Source: Bacilli bacterium (GTDB taxonomy: Bacteria > Bacillota_I > Bacilli_A > RFN20 > CAG-826). From it: a DNA stretch of 64,000 bases. Positions 9,506-18,439 of this stretch are shown here, piece after piece. The stretch lies in assembly GCA_035326105.1 (NCBI GenBank), contig DAOKYO010000001.1, forward strand, positions 310,001 through 374,000, written 5' to 3'. Position 1 is the stretch's first letter; the number at the start of each line of letters is the position of its first letter. The translations under genes and the position numbers were made by a program. The notes beneath the pieces are model-generated. The model was not told the origin of the DNA and made no database searches. It was given only the letters and a program-made list of their open reading frames with translations.

Positions 9506-9534
9506 TTGTGTATGCGTCTTTTTTGTTGTATGAT
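9506..9534 (+). promoter_or_regulatory. promoter of the GHKL-methyltransferase operon
   Basis: TTGTGT at 9506-9511 and TATGAT at 9529-9534 are spaced by exactly 17 bases. The 75-aa gene begins 29 bases further on, after a GAAAGGAGGAG ribosome site. No terminator-like hairpin separates the five following genes. Confidence 0.55.
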
Positions 9535-9562
9535 ATTTTGAGTTGAAAGGAGGAGTGTCTAT

Positions 9563-9790
9563 ATGGAAAACAAAAAGGAAAACTTTAAAAGAATATCCGA
9601 AAACAGAGTATCTAAGATTCTCACGCTCCTGTCGCAACTTACAAATTTGAGTAATTCATCGTTCTACGAATACACTGATGAAGAAATAGAAAAAATCTTT
9701 GATGCGATAGAAACAGAAACAAAGAATACTAAAAACGCTTTACTTAAAGCAAATGGGAAAAAGAGAACCAGTAAAAGGTTCGAATTATAG
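9563..9790 (+). CDS. small conserved-type protein opening the GHKL operon
   Basis: 75 residues, strongly charged and predicted all helical. FKRISENRVSKILTLLSQL is followed by a Y-E-Y-T-D-E-E segment and EKIFDAIE. Short proteins with this R-x-x-E-x-R-x-x-K-I pattern are often seen beside restriction or mobile genes, but I know of no assigned function. It has a strong ribosome site (GAAAGGAGGAG) and the next gene starts 11 bases after its stop, so it is part of the operon. It could be a small regulator or a scaffold for the ATPase. Confidence 0.65.
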   Translation: MENKKENFKRISENRVSKILTLLSQLTNLSNSSFYEYTDEEIEKIFDAIETETKNTKNALLKANGKKRTSKRFEL

Positions 9791-9801
9791 GAGGAAAATT
9801 T

Positions 9802-11751
9802 ATGCAAGAAAATCAATGGAGATTTCCGGCCAGCGGGCATGGTGAAAGAAAAGGAATTAGTAGTGGAGACACTGAGGCTTTCAAAAAATCACCTTTCCAA
9901 GCATTTGCACGAGAAGTGCTTCAAAATTCCATCGATGCAAGAGCTACAGATGAAGAACCAACAAAAGTTGAGTTTTCTATTTTTGAAATGAACACTTCTG
10001 ACATTCCTGGTTGTCCTGATTTAAAAAACGCAATAAGGAGATGCAAAGAATTCTGGGCTCACAAACCAGATTACGTTAAAGAATGTGATGATATGCTTGA
10101 GGTATTTAACAAAGGGACGATTAGGTGCCTAAGAGTAAGCGATTATAATACAACTGGCTTGATTGGAGTAGATTCGAAAGATCAAGCAAATAATAAGTTC
10201 CTTGCTTTAACAAAAGGAACTGGAGTATCTGAGAAAACAGGCAGCATGGCTGGAGGATCTAAGGGCGTTGGCAAGAATGCAGTTTTTCTAATGTCTGCTT
10301 TGCGAACGGTATTCTATTCAACAATTGCAAATCAAGATATTAATGGATGTGCGGGACAATATAGTGGTTCGATTGGTGTTGCTGAATTGGTTTCTGGCTA
10401 TATAGATGACGTCATAATTGAGGATCGAGATTATACTCAGGGAACTGGTTATTTCGCTAGAGACAATGTCAATTCTGCTATGACTGATTTGTTAAAACTG
10501 GGTACACACCAAGAAGAAAGAAATGGCAAGCCAGGAACCGATATCTATATTCTTGGTTTTATTCCTGGAGACGGATGGGAAAAAGAGGTCATTAATAGCA
10601 TCTTAGATTCCTTTATGTCCACTATAGTAAGAGGTGAGCTAATTGTTAGGTTTAATGGCCTTGAAATATCAAAAGAAACGGTTGGAAGCATTGTATACGA
10701 TGATTCGATAATATTTAAAAATCAAAAAGCAAATATTGTTTCTCAATACCGTCTCTTAACTGACGGGGATAACGTTAAACTATTTGATATAGATACAGAT
10801 TATGGCTCATGTCAGTTAATGATTCTTCCTTATAAGAAAGAGGAAGATGAATTAGCAACTCATAAATGCGCAATGATCAGACATCCTTTAATGAAAATTA
10901 AAGATGAGCCTTTAGGATCTAGCTTTAGAGTTTCTGCTATGTGCATTATAGGTGAAGGAACGCTAGGAAAAGCCCTAAGAGATATTGAAAACCCTCAACA
11001 CGTTGACTGGGAACCAAAACGAATAAAGGACAAATCTGTTCGTAAAGAGATTGAAAATGTAATTAAAGAGATTAAAGAGCAGATTAAGCAAAGAGTAATT
11101 GAATGTCTTCAATTAGGAGATGATAATCCATTAGACCCAAATGGTGCAGGTGATTTTCTTCCTGACGTTGAAGTCGGTGACTCAAAAGCAGACTCTAACG
11201 GAAATCAGTTACCAGCTGAAGCGGTCTCTGTATCAAAGCCAAAAGATAACCTGACATTTGAAAAGAATACTAGAGATAAAAGCGACGACGGAACAGGACT
11301 AGAGCCCGATATCGGTGAAGTCGATGACAGCAAAGAAGGCAATGTCCAGCATCCTGTTGGTGAGAACGATGAACAAGGCGGTGGAAGGCACCCAGGGAGT
11401 GAAGAAAGCGGTGAAAAAGAAGGCGACAACGTCATTTTCAAACGCTCAAAACTAGCAGGCGTTAGATATCGCGTTATTTCTTTGAATAAAACTGAGGGTA
11501 AAATCAGAATTCTCTTTATGGCTCCAATTGATTACGAAAACTGTTATCTCAGCATCTCAATACTGGATGATGTGAATAATTCGACTCCTATCGCTATTAA
11601 TTCGTTAATATGCAATGGTGCAAACATACAATGCGATGATTCGAAAGAATTCGGTCCATTCGCTATTAAAACGAACCAAAAAATACAACTCGATGCTACT
11701 GTTGAAGCAACTGGTTATTTTGGAAGCGAGGTTAAAGTAATATGCAAGTAA
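9802..11751 (+). CDS. MutL/MORC-like GHKL ATPase of a modification-type defence system
   Basis: 649 residues. The N-terminal third is a GHKL (Bergerat-fold) ATPase. The N-box is FAREVLQNSIDA with E38 and N42. A D-x-N-x-x-G version of the G1 box lies at 114-119 (SDYNTTG), and the glycine-rich lid is GGSKGVGKN at 151-159. A transducer-like region (about 200-430) follows. Then comes a strongly acidic, low-complexity linker (about 450-545, rich in D, E, G and S) and a C-terminal beta-rich domain of about 100 residues. MutL-like GHKL ATPases linked to restriction-modification genes, related to eukaryotic MORC proteins, were described by Iyer, Abhiman and Aravind (2008). This protein fits that group. 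No nuclease motif is visible. Its stop overlaps the next start by 10 bases. Confidence 0.82.
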   Translation: MQENQWRFPASGHGERKGISSGDTEAFKKSPFQAFAREVLQNSIDARATDEEPTKVEFSIFEMNTSDIPGCPDLKNAIRRCKEFWAHKPDYVKECDDMLEVFNKGTIRCLRVSDYNTTGLIGVDSKDQANNKFLALTKGTGVSEKTGSMAGGSKGVGKNAVFLMSALRTVFYSTIANQDINGCAGQYSGSIGVAELVSGYIDDVIIEDRDYTQGTGYFARDNVNSAMTDLLKLGTHQEERNGKPGTDIYILGFIPGDGWEKEVINSILDSFMSTIVRGELIVRFNGLEISKETVGSIVYDDSIIFKNQKANIVSQYRLLTDGDNVKLFDIDTDYGSCQLMILPYKKEEDELATHKCAMIRHPLMKIKDEPLGSSFRVSAMCIIGEGTLGKALRDIENPQHVDWEPKRIKDKSVRKEIENVIKEIKEQIKQRVIECLQLGDDNPLDPNGAGDFLPDVEVGDSKADSNGNQLPAEAVSVSKPKDNLTFEKNTRDKSDDGTGLEPDIGEVDDSKEGNVQHPVGENDEQGGGRHPGSEESGEKEGDNVIFKRSKLAGVRYRVISLNKTEGKIRILFMAPIDYENCYLSISILDDVNNSTPIAINSLICNGANIQCDDSKEFGPFAIKTNQKIQLDATVEATGYFGSEVKVICK

Positions 11752-12656
11752 AAAGTAAAATTTTCCCATATCCGATAATTAATCACAATAAAGCTTTTTC
11801 TTCTTTTAAAGAATCTGACTTTGTTATCGTGTTTGAACCTCTTGAAACGGATACTTCTTATATTTTAAAGGGGTGCAGATTCGAAACAGAGAGTGCGTTG
11901 ATTAACAGATTATTCGAAGAAAAAAAGATAGACATTACGTTGATAATTGAATGTTCGGATACTGTTTACAGAGAGTCATTTTGTTTAGGCAAAACAGGTC
12001 AAGACATTGTTTTAATGAAAGTTAACTTCACAGAAAAAGTCGATATTTCCATGTTTGCTTATGCAAAAGAGAATTTTATTATGGATTCTGATGAATTTGC
12101 TGAAGATTATAATGGCATTTCATTTGAAATTGATAAATATGATATTGTTGCCGCTAATGATGGCTTCAATTTACGTTTTAAGCATGAAGAAGCGGAAGAT
12201 AATCTAGTACAATCAATATTCTCAGTCATTCCAAACCAAGATCTTGAAGATGGTGCTTATGTAGTTGAATGTAATATGGGTAAGAAAATAACAATTTCTC
12301 TTTCAATTAACGACCACAAGAACTATAAGATTATTTATACTGTTCCTGCATATAAAGAGGTCTTCTTTAATATGATTTTAGTTCCTTCTCTCATCGAAGG
12401 ATTGTCATTATGCAAGAACGTATTAGAAGATGAATCAAAAGATCTAGAGGATGTCGGAAATCAATATATTTGGTTTAGGTCAATTCAATCTGCTTATAAG
12501 AAATTATTTGGAAATGATTTATCTGTACAAGATTTAAAGGGTTATTCGCCTGTAACACTTGCGCAGCTCCTTTTAGGCAAACCATTAGGACAAGCACTTG
12601 GGAAACTGGTGGTGGAAACAAACAAATTAGAAGATGGAGGAAATGAGAATGAATAG
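11742..12656 (+). CDS. unknown 304-aa subunit of the GHKL cassette
   Basis: I do not recognise the family. 304 residues, acidic, predicted mixed beta in the N-terminal half (alternating hydrophobic strands to about residue 210) and helical at the C-terminus (SIQSAYKKLFG, then LAQLLLGKPLGQALGKL). No catalytic motif is evident. The ATG lies inside the end of the GHKL gene (10-base overlap) and the stop overlaps the following gene, so it is translated in step with both and is probably a structural partner of the ATPase. Confidence 0.7.
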   Translation: MQVKSKIFPYPIINHNKAFSSFKESDFVIVFEPLETDTSYILKGCRFETESALINRLFEEKKIDITLIIECSDTVYRESFCLGKTGQDIVLMKVNFTEKVDISMFAYAKENFIMDSDEFAEDYNGISFEIDKYDIVAANDGFNLRFKHEEAEDNLVQSIFSVIPNQDLEDGAYVVECNMGKKITISLSINDHKNYKIIYTVPAYKEVFFNMILVPSLIEGLSLCKNVLEDESKDLEDVGNQYIWFRSIQSAYKKLFGNDLSVQDLKGYSPVTLAQLLLGKPLGQALGKLVVETNKLEDGGNENE

Positions 12657-13398
12657 AATTCACATTAAAATAATGAGTGAAGATGCTTTGGCTTATCTCA
12701 AAACAAATGCTGAGTATGTTGCTCAAAAAATCAAGGAATCAGAAAGCAATGAATGGATAATTAACACATTTCCTCAGCCGATATTCGTCGAAAAGAAATC
12801 TTTGATAAATGATTTTGAATTAGTCTCAAATCCAGATTCCAAAAACAGGGAAATTGATTTTGATAACTCTAGAACACTTTTTGAAAACCTAAATGAATTA
12901 CCTAGATATATTCTTTGTGATGAAAGATTCTGGCTTTGGCTTCATTTTGACAAGTTTTACTCTATTGTTAGAAATATGATGCAAATAAATGGTAAATCCA
13001 CAGTTGAAAACATGTGGATGCATACGCAAGGAACAAGAAGAGGCTTAATGTTTGGCGTTTTGTCTAGATGCTTCTTTAGGGTTTTTTTGTCTGTCGATGA
13101 TTCACTTGAAGATAAATACGAGCTCACTAAATGGGTGATTGAGAATCCTGAGAGATACAGAAACTTGACATGGAGATCGTTTTCCTCTGAAACTCATTTA
13201 GTAAGAGGAATTTTAAAGGGTGAGAAAAAAGCCATAGATGAAAATCCAAGCAAAGAAAGAACTGCAATTTATCCTGAAATAGGAAAATATGTATCAGTCA
13301 TTGGAAGCGTTCGTCTTCTTGATGCGATATCTGAAGAAGATATTTCAGCAATGATTTACGGAAAAGTAAAAGAGCTAATTGGGAAAGGTGCTGAATAG
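12649..13398 (+). CDS. DUF6339-like protein
   Basis: About 250 residues. The start at 12649 is chosen because GGAGG at 12636-12640 lies 8 bases before it; two in-frame ATGs further upstream (12634, 12643) overlap or precede that site. The pattern RFWLWLHFDKFYSIV, then a W-x-H-x-Q-G-T-R-R-G segment and FFRVFLSVDD resembles DUF6339, a family I associate with GHKL-ATPase and methyltransferase restriction-type loci. The match is from memory and moderate. No catalytic function is known. It overlaps the previous gene by 8 bases and ends 1 base before the methyltransferase ATG. Confidence 0.65.
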   Translation: MNRIHIKIMSEDALAYLKTNAEYVAQKIKESESNEWIINTFPQPIFVEKKSLINDFELVSNPDSKNREIDFDNSRTLFENLNELPRYILCDERFWLWLHFDKFYSIVRNMMQINGKSTVENMWMHTQGTRRGLMFGVLSRCFFRVFLSVDDSLEDKYELTKWVIENPERYRNLTWRSFSSETHLVRGILKGEKKAIDENPSKERTAIYPEIGKYVSVIGSVRLLDAISEEDISAMIYGKVKELIGKGAE

Positions 13399-13399
13399 A

Positions 13400-14710
13400 A
13401 TGAAGCCTTTTGTGAAATGGGCTGGTGGAAAAAGGCAAATCCTAACCAAAATTAATGAATTTATCGATGATTCTGCCGATGGAGATGATTCCTATACATA
13501 TATTGAACCATTCTTGGGTGGTGGAGCTGTTTTCTTTAGCAAAAGACCAAGGCGAGCAATTATCAACGATTTGAACGAAGATCTTATTAATGCCTACAGA
13601 GTTATTAAATCAGATGACTATTTAGAACTGATTAGGCTTTTGCGCATTCACAGCGTGAATTATAAAGAAGGCCCCGATGATTATTATTATGAAGTTAGAG
13701 GTTGGGACAGAGAAGAAGGATGGCCTACAAATCACAATAATGTAGAAAGAGCTTCTCGAATGATCTTTTTAAATAGAACGTGTTATAACGGCTTATATAG
13801 AGTGAACGGGAAAGGTCAGTTCAATACTCCAATCGGAAGATACAAAAACCCGACAATCTGCGATGAACCTAATATTGTTGAGATACACAATTATTTATCA
13901 TCAAGAGAGAATGACATAAGGATTATGTGTTCTTCATATGAAGAAGTAGTCAAATTAGCTAAAGATGGAGATATTATCTATTTGGACCCACCTTATGATT
14001 ATGAGGATGATGATGGCTTTACGAAATACCAGTTGGCCGGTTTTGAGTTTGAAGATTTTGTTAAGCTTAAAGGTGAATGCGATAAAGCCTTAAATAAAGG
14101 TGCTTTTGTTGTTATAAGTAATAATGCAACACAGAAAGTTCTTCATTTATTTGAAGAGGATCCAAAATATAAGATTTTTTATGATGTTAGCGAATTTCCA
14201 ACGCTTCGCTCTATTAACTGCAATGGAGCCGAGAGAAAAACCGGAAGAGAAGCTATTTTTTGGGGTATGGACAATAACGTGCCATTTCCACAAGCGAATA
14301 ATATGGAAAAAATTATTAGATTGGTCCTATATGGTCCAGAAATCTTGGAGAATAAAGAGAAAGCAATGGAGATCATTGAAGTCAGCAGTACTAGACAAGT
14401 TGCTTACTATTTTTCCGCACTTCAATTTTTTAGGTATCTAACCCACGATAAAAAATTCTCTGAAAAAGCTCTCTCTCTTTACAAAGATAGAGGTTTACTT
14501 ATTGATGACATTTACTCTCAATTATTGTTGGATAAAATGTTTGAAAGTTTTTATGAGCGTTTCAAAAACGAAAAAGCAGTAGACATATCGATAATCAAAC
14601 AAGTCATAAAACAGAATAATAAAAAGCTCTCAGAATCAACAATTAATAGAAGATCATCAACAATTAAAGCATGGGTTGAATGGATGAAATCGATTGATTC
14701 AAAAAGATAG
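13400..14710 (+). CDS. D12-class DNA adenine N6-methyltransferase with C-terminal extension
   Basis: 436 residues from the ATG at 13400, which gives the standard N-terminus MKPFVKWAGGKRQIL. An upstream in-frame TTG at 13379 is unnecessary. Motif I/X is FVKWAGGK, YIEPFLGGGAVFF is the FxGxG region, and the catalytic motif IV is DPPY at 196-199. These are the Dam/D12 class marks, so it transfers a methyl group from SAM to adenine N6 in a specific DNA site. The extra C-terminal 120 residues are helical and are not part of usual Dam enzymes. They may bind partners or DNA. Its presence marks the cassette as a modification-type defence system in which self DNA is labelled. It is the last gene of the operon, followed by a terminator. 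Confidence 0.9.
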   Translation: MKPFVKWAGGKRQILTKINEFIDDSADGDDSYTYIEPFLGGGAVFFSKRPRRAIINDLNEDLINAYRVIKSDDYLELIRLLRIHSVNYKEGPDDYYYEVRGWDREEGWPTNHNNVERASRMIFLNRTCYNGLYRVNGKGQFNTPIGRYKNPTICDEPNIVEIHNYLSSRENDIRIMCSSYEEVVKLAKDGDIIYLDPPYDYEDDDGFTKYQLAGFEFEDFVKLKGECDKALNKGAFVVISNNATQKVLHLFEEDPKYKIFYDVSEFPTLRSINCNGAERKTGREAIFWGMDNNVPFPQANNMEKIIRLVLYGPEILENKEKAMEIIEVSSTRQVAYYFSALQFFRYLTHDKKFSEKALSLYKDRGLLIDDIYSQLLLDKMFESFYERFKNEKAVDISIIKQVIKQNNKKLSESTINRRSSTIKAWVEWMKSIDSKR

Positions 14711-14749
14711 AGGAGATTTTTGTAACGTTTTCTATGAGAAATAATATAT

Positions 14750-14772
14750 GTTACTTTTGTTTCACTAATACA
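14750..14772 (+). repeat. 23-bp direct repeat, right copy
   Basis: GTTACTTTTGTTTCACTAA plus TACA differs from the 7947-7969 copy at two positions. It is 39 bases after the methyltransferase stop and 15 bases before the terminator stem. A GTAAC at 14722-14726 pairs with its first bases, as in the left copy. Confidence 0.6.
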
Positions 14773-14786
14773 TAACATAGTTAAAG

Positions 14787-14820
14787 AAAGAGCAAGGAGC
14801 GTCAATTCTTGCTCTTTTAG
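14787..14820. terminator. terminator between methyltransferase and recombinase remnant
   Basis: AAAGAGCAAG (14787-14796) and CTTGCTCTTT (14808-14817) form a 10-bp perfect stem with an 11-base loop. It has A residues before and T residues after, so it could work in both directions between the convergent genes. Confidence 0.8.
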
Positions 14821-14837
14821 GTTACTTGAAACTTTTA

Positions 14838-16168
14838 CTAAATTAGGATGATTTTATAATTCAATTTATAGGTTTTGGTGTTGAGTTTTCTTTCGTAGAA
14901 ACTACTATGTATTTTAAGCTTCTTGATGAGCTCTTTTCTTTTGGCTTTTATCTCCGGTGTTGATAACTCTTTCTTATTAGGAACCAGATAAATGATGTGC
15001 GCGTTATCGATAGCTAGAATCTTATTGATAAAGGAAAGGAGCAACGCGCCAGTTAATTCAAGGTTGCCATTTTCATATTCCTTATGTTTTTCTTTTACTA
15101 GTTCTAATCGTGACTTACTGGTGACCTCGCTAATATCTAGGTCGGCGTATTTATCTAGTTCTCGGTTAATCTTGCCTAGGTCGTCCACTTGAGACTGGTA
15201 TTTCTCATCATAGAGCTTTGTTTCGTCTACTGATTTTGAGTTCAATTTCATATCAAGAAGTGACGACATCTTTGAAACAAGAATAGCTTTCTGCTCTTTC
15301 AATGATGCAATCTTGATATCGACATTATTGGTTTTGACAACCTTTCCTACGATATCGGTTAATTCCTCTATGATGTCTTTTCTATTATCAAATATCTCTT
15401 TGATTACTTGCTTGAAACATTCGGTTAAAGCGGTGAGATCGATTGAACCAGTATCACAAGATGGTGAATCATTAATATGCTCGCGCATTGAAGGACCACT
15501 CTTTGAGAGGAATAACCATAGTTCCAATATCTTCGTTATAAGAAGCACCACAGGGCATGCACATGAGGGGTCCAGTAAATGGATACTTATTTAAGTATTT
15601 AGCAAATGTTCCGGTATTTCCTAATTGATTATGGAATCTTGTTTTTCTTATTTCCTTTGCTTTATCCCATAGTTCTTCGCTAACGACAGCTTCATGATTA
15701 TGCTTGATTAAAAATTGTTGCCTTTCGCCTCTATTTATTGCACGCTTATGGGTCATCAGTGGTGACTCCTTCGGTTTCAAACTTCACATAGATTCCTAGC
15801 ATTTTCAGTTCTCTAATGGATTGAACAGTGGTGATGGTGCTTCTAGCAAATCTCGATACCGATTTAGTGATAAGAAAATCAAACTTATGTTCTCGAGCAT
15901 CTCTCATCATTTCATTAAAACCCTCTCGCTTTTTGGTATCAGTTCCGGATATTCCATCATCAGCGTATATCCTTACAAATTCCCAATCAGAATTAGATTT
16001 GATTTTTTCTGTATATTCACTAACTTGAACCTGATAATAGTTCTTTTGGTCCAGATCATCAGTGGAAACTCTGCAATATGCAGCTACTCGTTTTTTGCGT
16101 TCAATAAAAATGCCAGTTTCACTTTGGATTCATTCTTTCTTAGCTTCGATGATTTCAACGTTTGACAT
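14838..16168 (-). pseudogene. decayed large serine recombinase (site-specific integrase)
   Basis: Reading the minus strand from an ATG at 16168, the first 12 codons end in TGA. The frame then gives the resolvase catalytic domain: RVAAYCRVSTDD with the serine nucleophile, YADDGISGTDTKKREGF, and ITKSVSRFARS. It stops at a TAA soon after YVKFETEGVTTDDP. The sequence then jumps to the zinc-ribbon part (HNHEAVVSEELWDKAKEIR and the CMPCGAS knuckle) and, after a frameshift near 15550, to the coiled-coil C-terminus (14838-15551). The recombinase DNA-binding middle (about 150 residues) is missing. Two stops, one frameshift and an internal deletion make it non-functional. It is a relic of a transposon or ICE that probably brought in neighbouring genes. 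Confidence 0.88.
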
Positions 16169-16346
16169 CGCTGTTTTTCTCCTTATAACCCCTACCATAT
16201 ACGTTGCTCTTATGTGCGCATATATCAACGTTATCAGAGGATATAGGTGCTTTATTATCTGAGTATTTCTCTTTGATTAATTTGATGACTTCAATGTGTT
16301 CATCTAGTCTTAAAATACCAGACTGATAAATCTCATCTAGAACCAA
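16155..16346 (-). CDS. small protein upstream of the recombinase remnant
   Basis: 63 residues, helical and charged (LDEIYQSGILRLDEHIEVI, then KLIKEKYSDNK). It overlaps the recombinase start by 14 bases, as expected for a translationally coupled small ORF. Such short ORFs commonly precede serine recombinases in Firmicutes mobile elements. Function unknown. The frame is intact, but it belongs to a dead element. Confidence 0.4.
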   Translation of the reverse strand: MVLDEIYQSGILRLDEHIEVIKLIKEKYSDNKAPISSDNVDICAHKSNVYGRGYKEKNSDVKR

Positions 16347-16460
16347 CTTTGAATAATGATATTTAATTGTCTCGATTATGAATAAAACCTCCCGTGTTAG
16401 AGAGGCTTTTGTAAATCTTCATGGAATATAGAAAAGAGGCGAACAAGATGAGGTAAATTT

Positions 16461-17279
16461 ATGGCAGGAAGACCTAAAAGAGGATTAGATTACCACGTGA
16501 GTTCAGTTAATAGATTACATGATAGTAACTACGCAATTTTAAGAAGCAAATACAAAAGCAATATCGCTATTGGAGCGTATGAATCCCTTTTGGATGATAT
16601 CCTCGCTAACGGGTATTATTTGAAATTTCTAAGTTTAAAGAATCTCTGTTATATCGTGATAAGTTATTCCATGTGTGACAGTATCGAAACGGCAGAAGCA
16701 ATAATCAATGATTTAGTGGAACTTGGTCTATTTGATAAGGATTCATTTGATAACGGATATCTCACTAGCACACCCATACAAGAGCAGTTTCTATTCGCCA
16801 CGAAATCTAGAAAAAAACATGATCTTATCGAATGCTGTTTACTAACTGAAGAAAGAATCAAGTTCATTCTTGATGGCGCTAAGCAAAAAGCCATTTTGAG
16901 TGGTGATAATTCCATTTTGGGTGGGCAAGATGAAGATTATCTAAACCAACGTACACAAAGTAAAAGAAATAGTAACAGTGGTAGTCAAAGAAAAAGAAAT
17001 AAAAAGGATAAATTAGATATAACGGATTTGTCCTTTAATCCAAATTATTATTTGATATGGTTCATAAATGAAGGAATCGTATTCTGCGATGATATTTTCA
17101 TTAATGAACTCAATGATTATCTAGAATCTGTTCAAAGTGAAGATAGTGAAGGAATACTTAAAGACATTATTAAGTACGCTATCTACAGAATCAGAAGCTC
17201 GAAATGGATGGACGAGGATGGCTATTCAATTGAAGATAAGATGAGTAACATATCAGAAGGACTATTGATGATGGAATAA
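16461..17279 (+). CDS. Lin1244/Lin1753-type (DUF4373-like) phage or ICE replication-associated protein
   Basis: 272 residues beginning MAGRPKRGLDYHVSSVN, then IAIGAYESLLDDILANGYYLKF. This is the N-terminal pattern of the DUF4373 / Lin1244-Lin1753 family found in phage and ICE replication modules. A lysine, arginine and serine-rich linker follows (about 165-190), then a C-terminal helical region. The family is thought to act at element DNA, as a replication initiator or DnaD-like helper; that role is not proven. It stands alone with no replication partner nearby, so it is probably a leftover of the mobile element. A weak GAGGT site precedes it. Confidence 0.65.
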   Translation: MAGRPKRGLDYHVSSVNRLHDSNYAILRSKYKSNIAIGAYESLLDDILANGYYLKFLSLKNLCYIVISYSMCDSIETAEAIINDLVELGLFDKDSFDNGYLTSTPIQEQFLFATKSRKKHDLIECCLLTEERIKFILDGAKQKAILSGDNSILGGQDEDYLNQRTQSKRNSNSGSQRKRNKKDKLDITDLSFNPNYYLIWFINEGIVFCDDIFINELNDYLESVQSEDSEGILKDIIKYAIYRIRSSKWMDEDGYSIEDKMSNISEGLLMME

Positions 17280-17365
17280 GTCATATTAGGCATCTAAATG
17301 AACTAAACGCTCATGGTGGTGTATTTGGTGTTTTTTTCACCGATAAGTAATTATTTACAATATTC

Positions 17366-17860
17366 GTGCTAAGAAAAGAGATAATAATGGCTAGAAACAG
17401 AAAAAGTGACACAATTGATCTTTGGAAGAAAAGTGGTTCTTTAGAATCGAAGCTTTCTCTTGTCTCTTCCTTGGTTTCTCATCGTTCATCTCAAATCGTA
17501 ATTAGTGAACAACTGGGTATTAGTCCAAAGACTTCTACAATGCTTAAAAATAGACACCTCGAGATTCGAAAAGCGATAGAAGAAGGCGAAGAGACATTAA
17601 AGAATGATCTCATTGATGTCGTCTATAAAAGAGCGGTGGGGGTTGCAACAACTGATGAAGTGATACCTTTTGAAGCTGTTAATGATAAACAAAAGAAAAG
17701 AATTGTTAAAACCAAGAAGGCATATCCACCGGATGTTGATGCTTGTAAATATCTCTTAACCATTAAATTTGGAAAAGAGTTTTCATCAAAGAGATATGAA
17801 TTAGAAATATTAGAGAAAAAAATTTTCTTAACGATAAAGAATCTTGGGATTCGGATTTAA
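17366..17860 (+). CDS. phage small-terminase-like HTH protein
   Basis: 164 residues. An N-terminal helix-turn-helix (SSQIVISEQLGISPKTSTMLK) is followed by YKRAVGVATTDEV, a basic V-K-T-K-K-x-Y-P-P-D segment and DACKYLLTIKFGKEFSSK. This order (HTH, KRA-G, T-K-K-PPD, hydrophobic helix) is typical of phage small terminase-like proteins, in which the HTH recognises packaging sites. The usual W-x-K at the end is replaced by FSSKRYE and the C-terminus is AT-rich. The actual first codon may be TTG/GTG at 17366 or the ATG at 17387 (MARNRK). No large terminase or head genes follow, so it is a phage remnant. Confidence 0.5.
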   Translation: MLRKEIIMARNRKSDTIDLWKKSGSLESKLSLVSSLVSHRSSQIVISEQLGISPKTSTMLKNRHLEIRKAIEEGEETLKNDLIDVVYKRAVGVATTDEVIPFEAVNDKQKKRIVKTKKAYPPDVDACKYLLTIKFGKEFSSKRYELEILEKKIFLTIKNLGIRI

Positions 17861-17879
17861 GAAAGAGGAGAGACAAAGA

Positions 17880-18074
17880 ATAAGAGTAGGAGAATTCGTA
17901 AATTATTATGATGATATGTTCATTCTCTTTGATACCAAGAAAGAAGATTTTGTTTATGATGGCGATGGCTTGAGCTATCGAAACGATACTTAAGTTCAAG
18001 AATTATTTAACGATTACAAAATTGAAAAGATTGAGTTAAGCGGTATGAACCTAACGTTATACGCAAAGAAATAA
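17880..18074 (+). pseudogene. fragment of a small ICE/phage protein
   Basis: In frame from 17880, IRVGEFVNYYDDMFILFD, then GLSYRNDT, a TAA stop, then VQELFNDYKIEKIELSG to a final TAA at 18072. The pattern resembles short hypothetical proteins of conjugative elements. It has no start codon and one internal stop, so it is a relic. Confidence 0.4.
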
Positions 18075-18247
18075 TACAGTTATACTCCCCTCGCCTTCGG
18101 ATTTTTGCCAATTTCCATAGTACCGTTCGCCCCACCTCTAAAATGTGTGGGACAAGATTTCTAAGTCCTGGAAAACAGTTTCAATAAATGTCCTAATTTT
18201 GGGGAGTGAAAAGTTGGCATAACTTTGTTATAATCAATATTAAAGAT

Positions 18248-18436
18248 ATGAATTACCCGAAGTTGATAAAGCATATTCGTGAGACTCTTTTACTTTCACA
18301 AACAGAACTGGCTGAGGTTCTTGGTGTTTCTTTCGCAACGATTAATCGTTGGGAAAATGGGCATCATTTGCCAATCATGAGAGACAGACGGAAGATTAGA
18401 GAATTATGTTTAAAGAGCGGAATCAAAGAGGAATAG
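18248..18436 (+). CDS. XRE-type helix-turn-helix regulator heading the type I RM operon
   Basis: About 62 residues from the ATG at 18248: MNYPKLIKHIRETLLLSQTELAEVLGVSFATINRWENG. This is an XRE HTH in which the recognition helix SFATINRWENG is complete. An alternative upstream start at 18206 overlaps the TATAAT at 18229-18234, so 18248 is preferred. The stop is 3 bases before hsdR, so it is translated with the restriction genes. Small HTH proteins in this place often act as controller proteins that delay restriction. A near copy lies at 26819. Confidence 0.8.
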   Translation: MNYPKLIKHIRETLLLSQTELAEVLGVSFATINRWENGHHLPIMRDRRKIRELCLKSGIKEE

Positions 18437-18439
18437 ATT

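Noticed and set aside
12634..12648. Earlier start for the DUF6339-like protein
   Set aside because: GGAGG lies at 12636-12640 and fits only the ATG at 12649.
13379..13399. Earlier TTG start for the D12 methyltransferase
   Set aside because: The ATG at 13400 gives the standard K-P-F-V-K-W-A-G-G-K start of the family.
16129..16135. Stop TGA in the recombinase read as tryptophan (Mycoplasma code)
   Set aside because: The same gene also holds TAA stops and a frameshift, and host genes end properly at TGA (for example at 1785-1787), so UGA is a stop here.
15821..16165. Plus-strand frame of 114 residues over the recombinase
   Set aside because: It mirrors the resolvase domain on the minus strand and has no ribosome site.
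18206..18247. Longer form of the HTH regulator
   Set aside because: It would cover the TATAAT at 18229, and the paralogue at 26819 starts at the shorter position.
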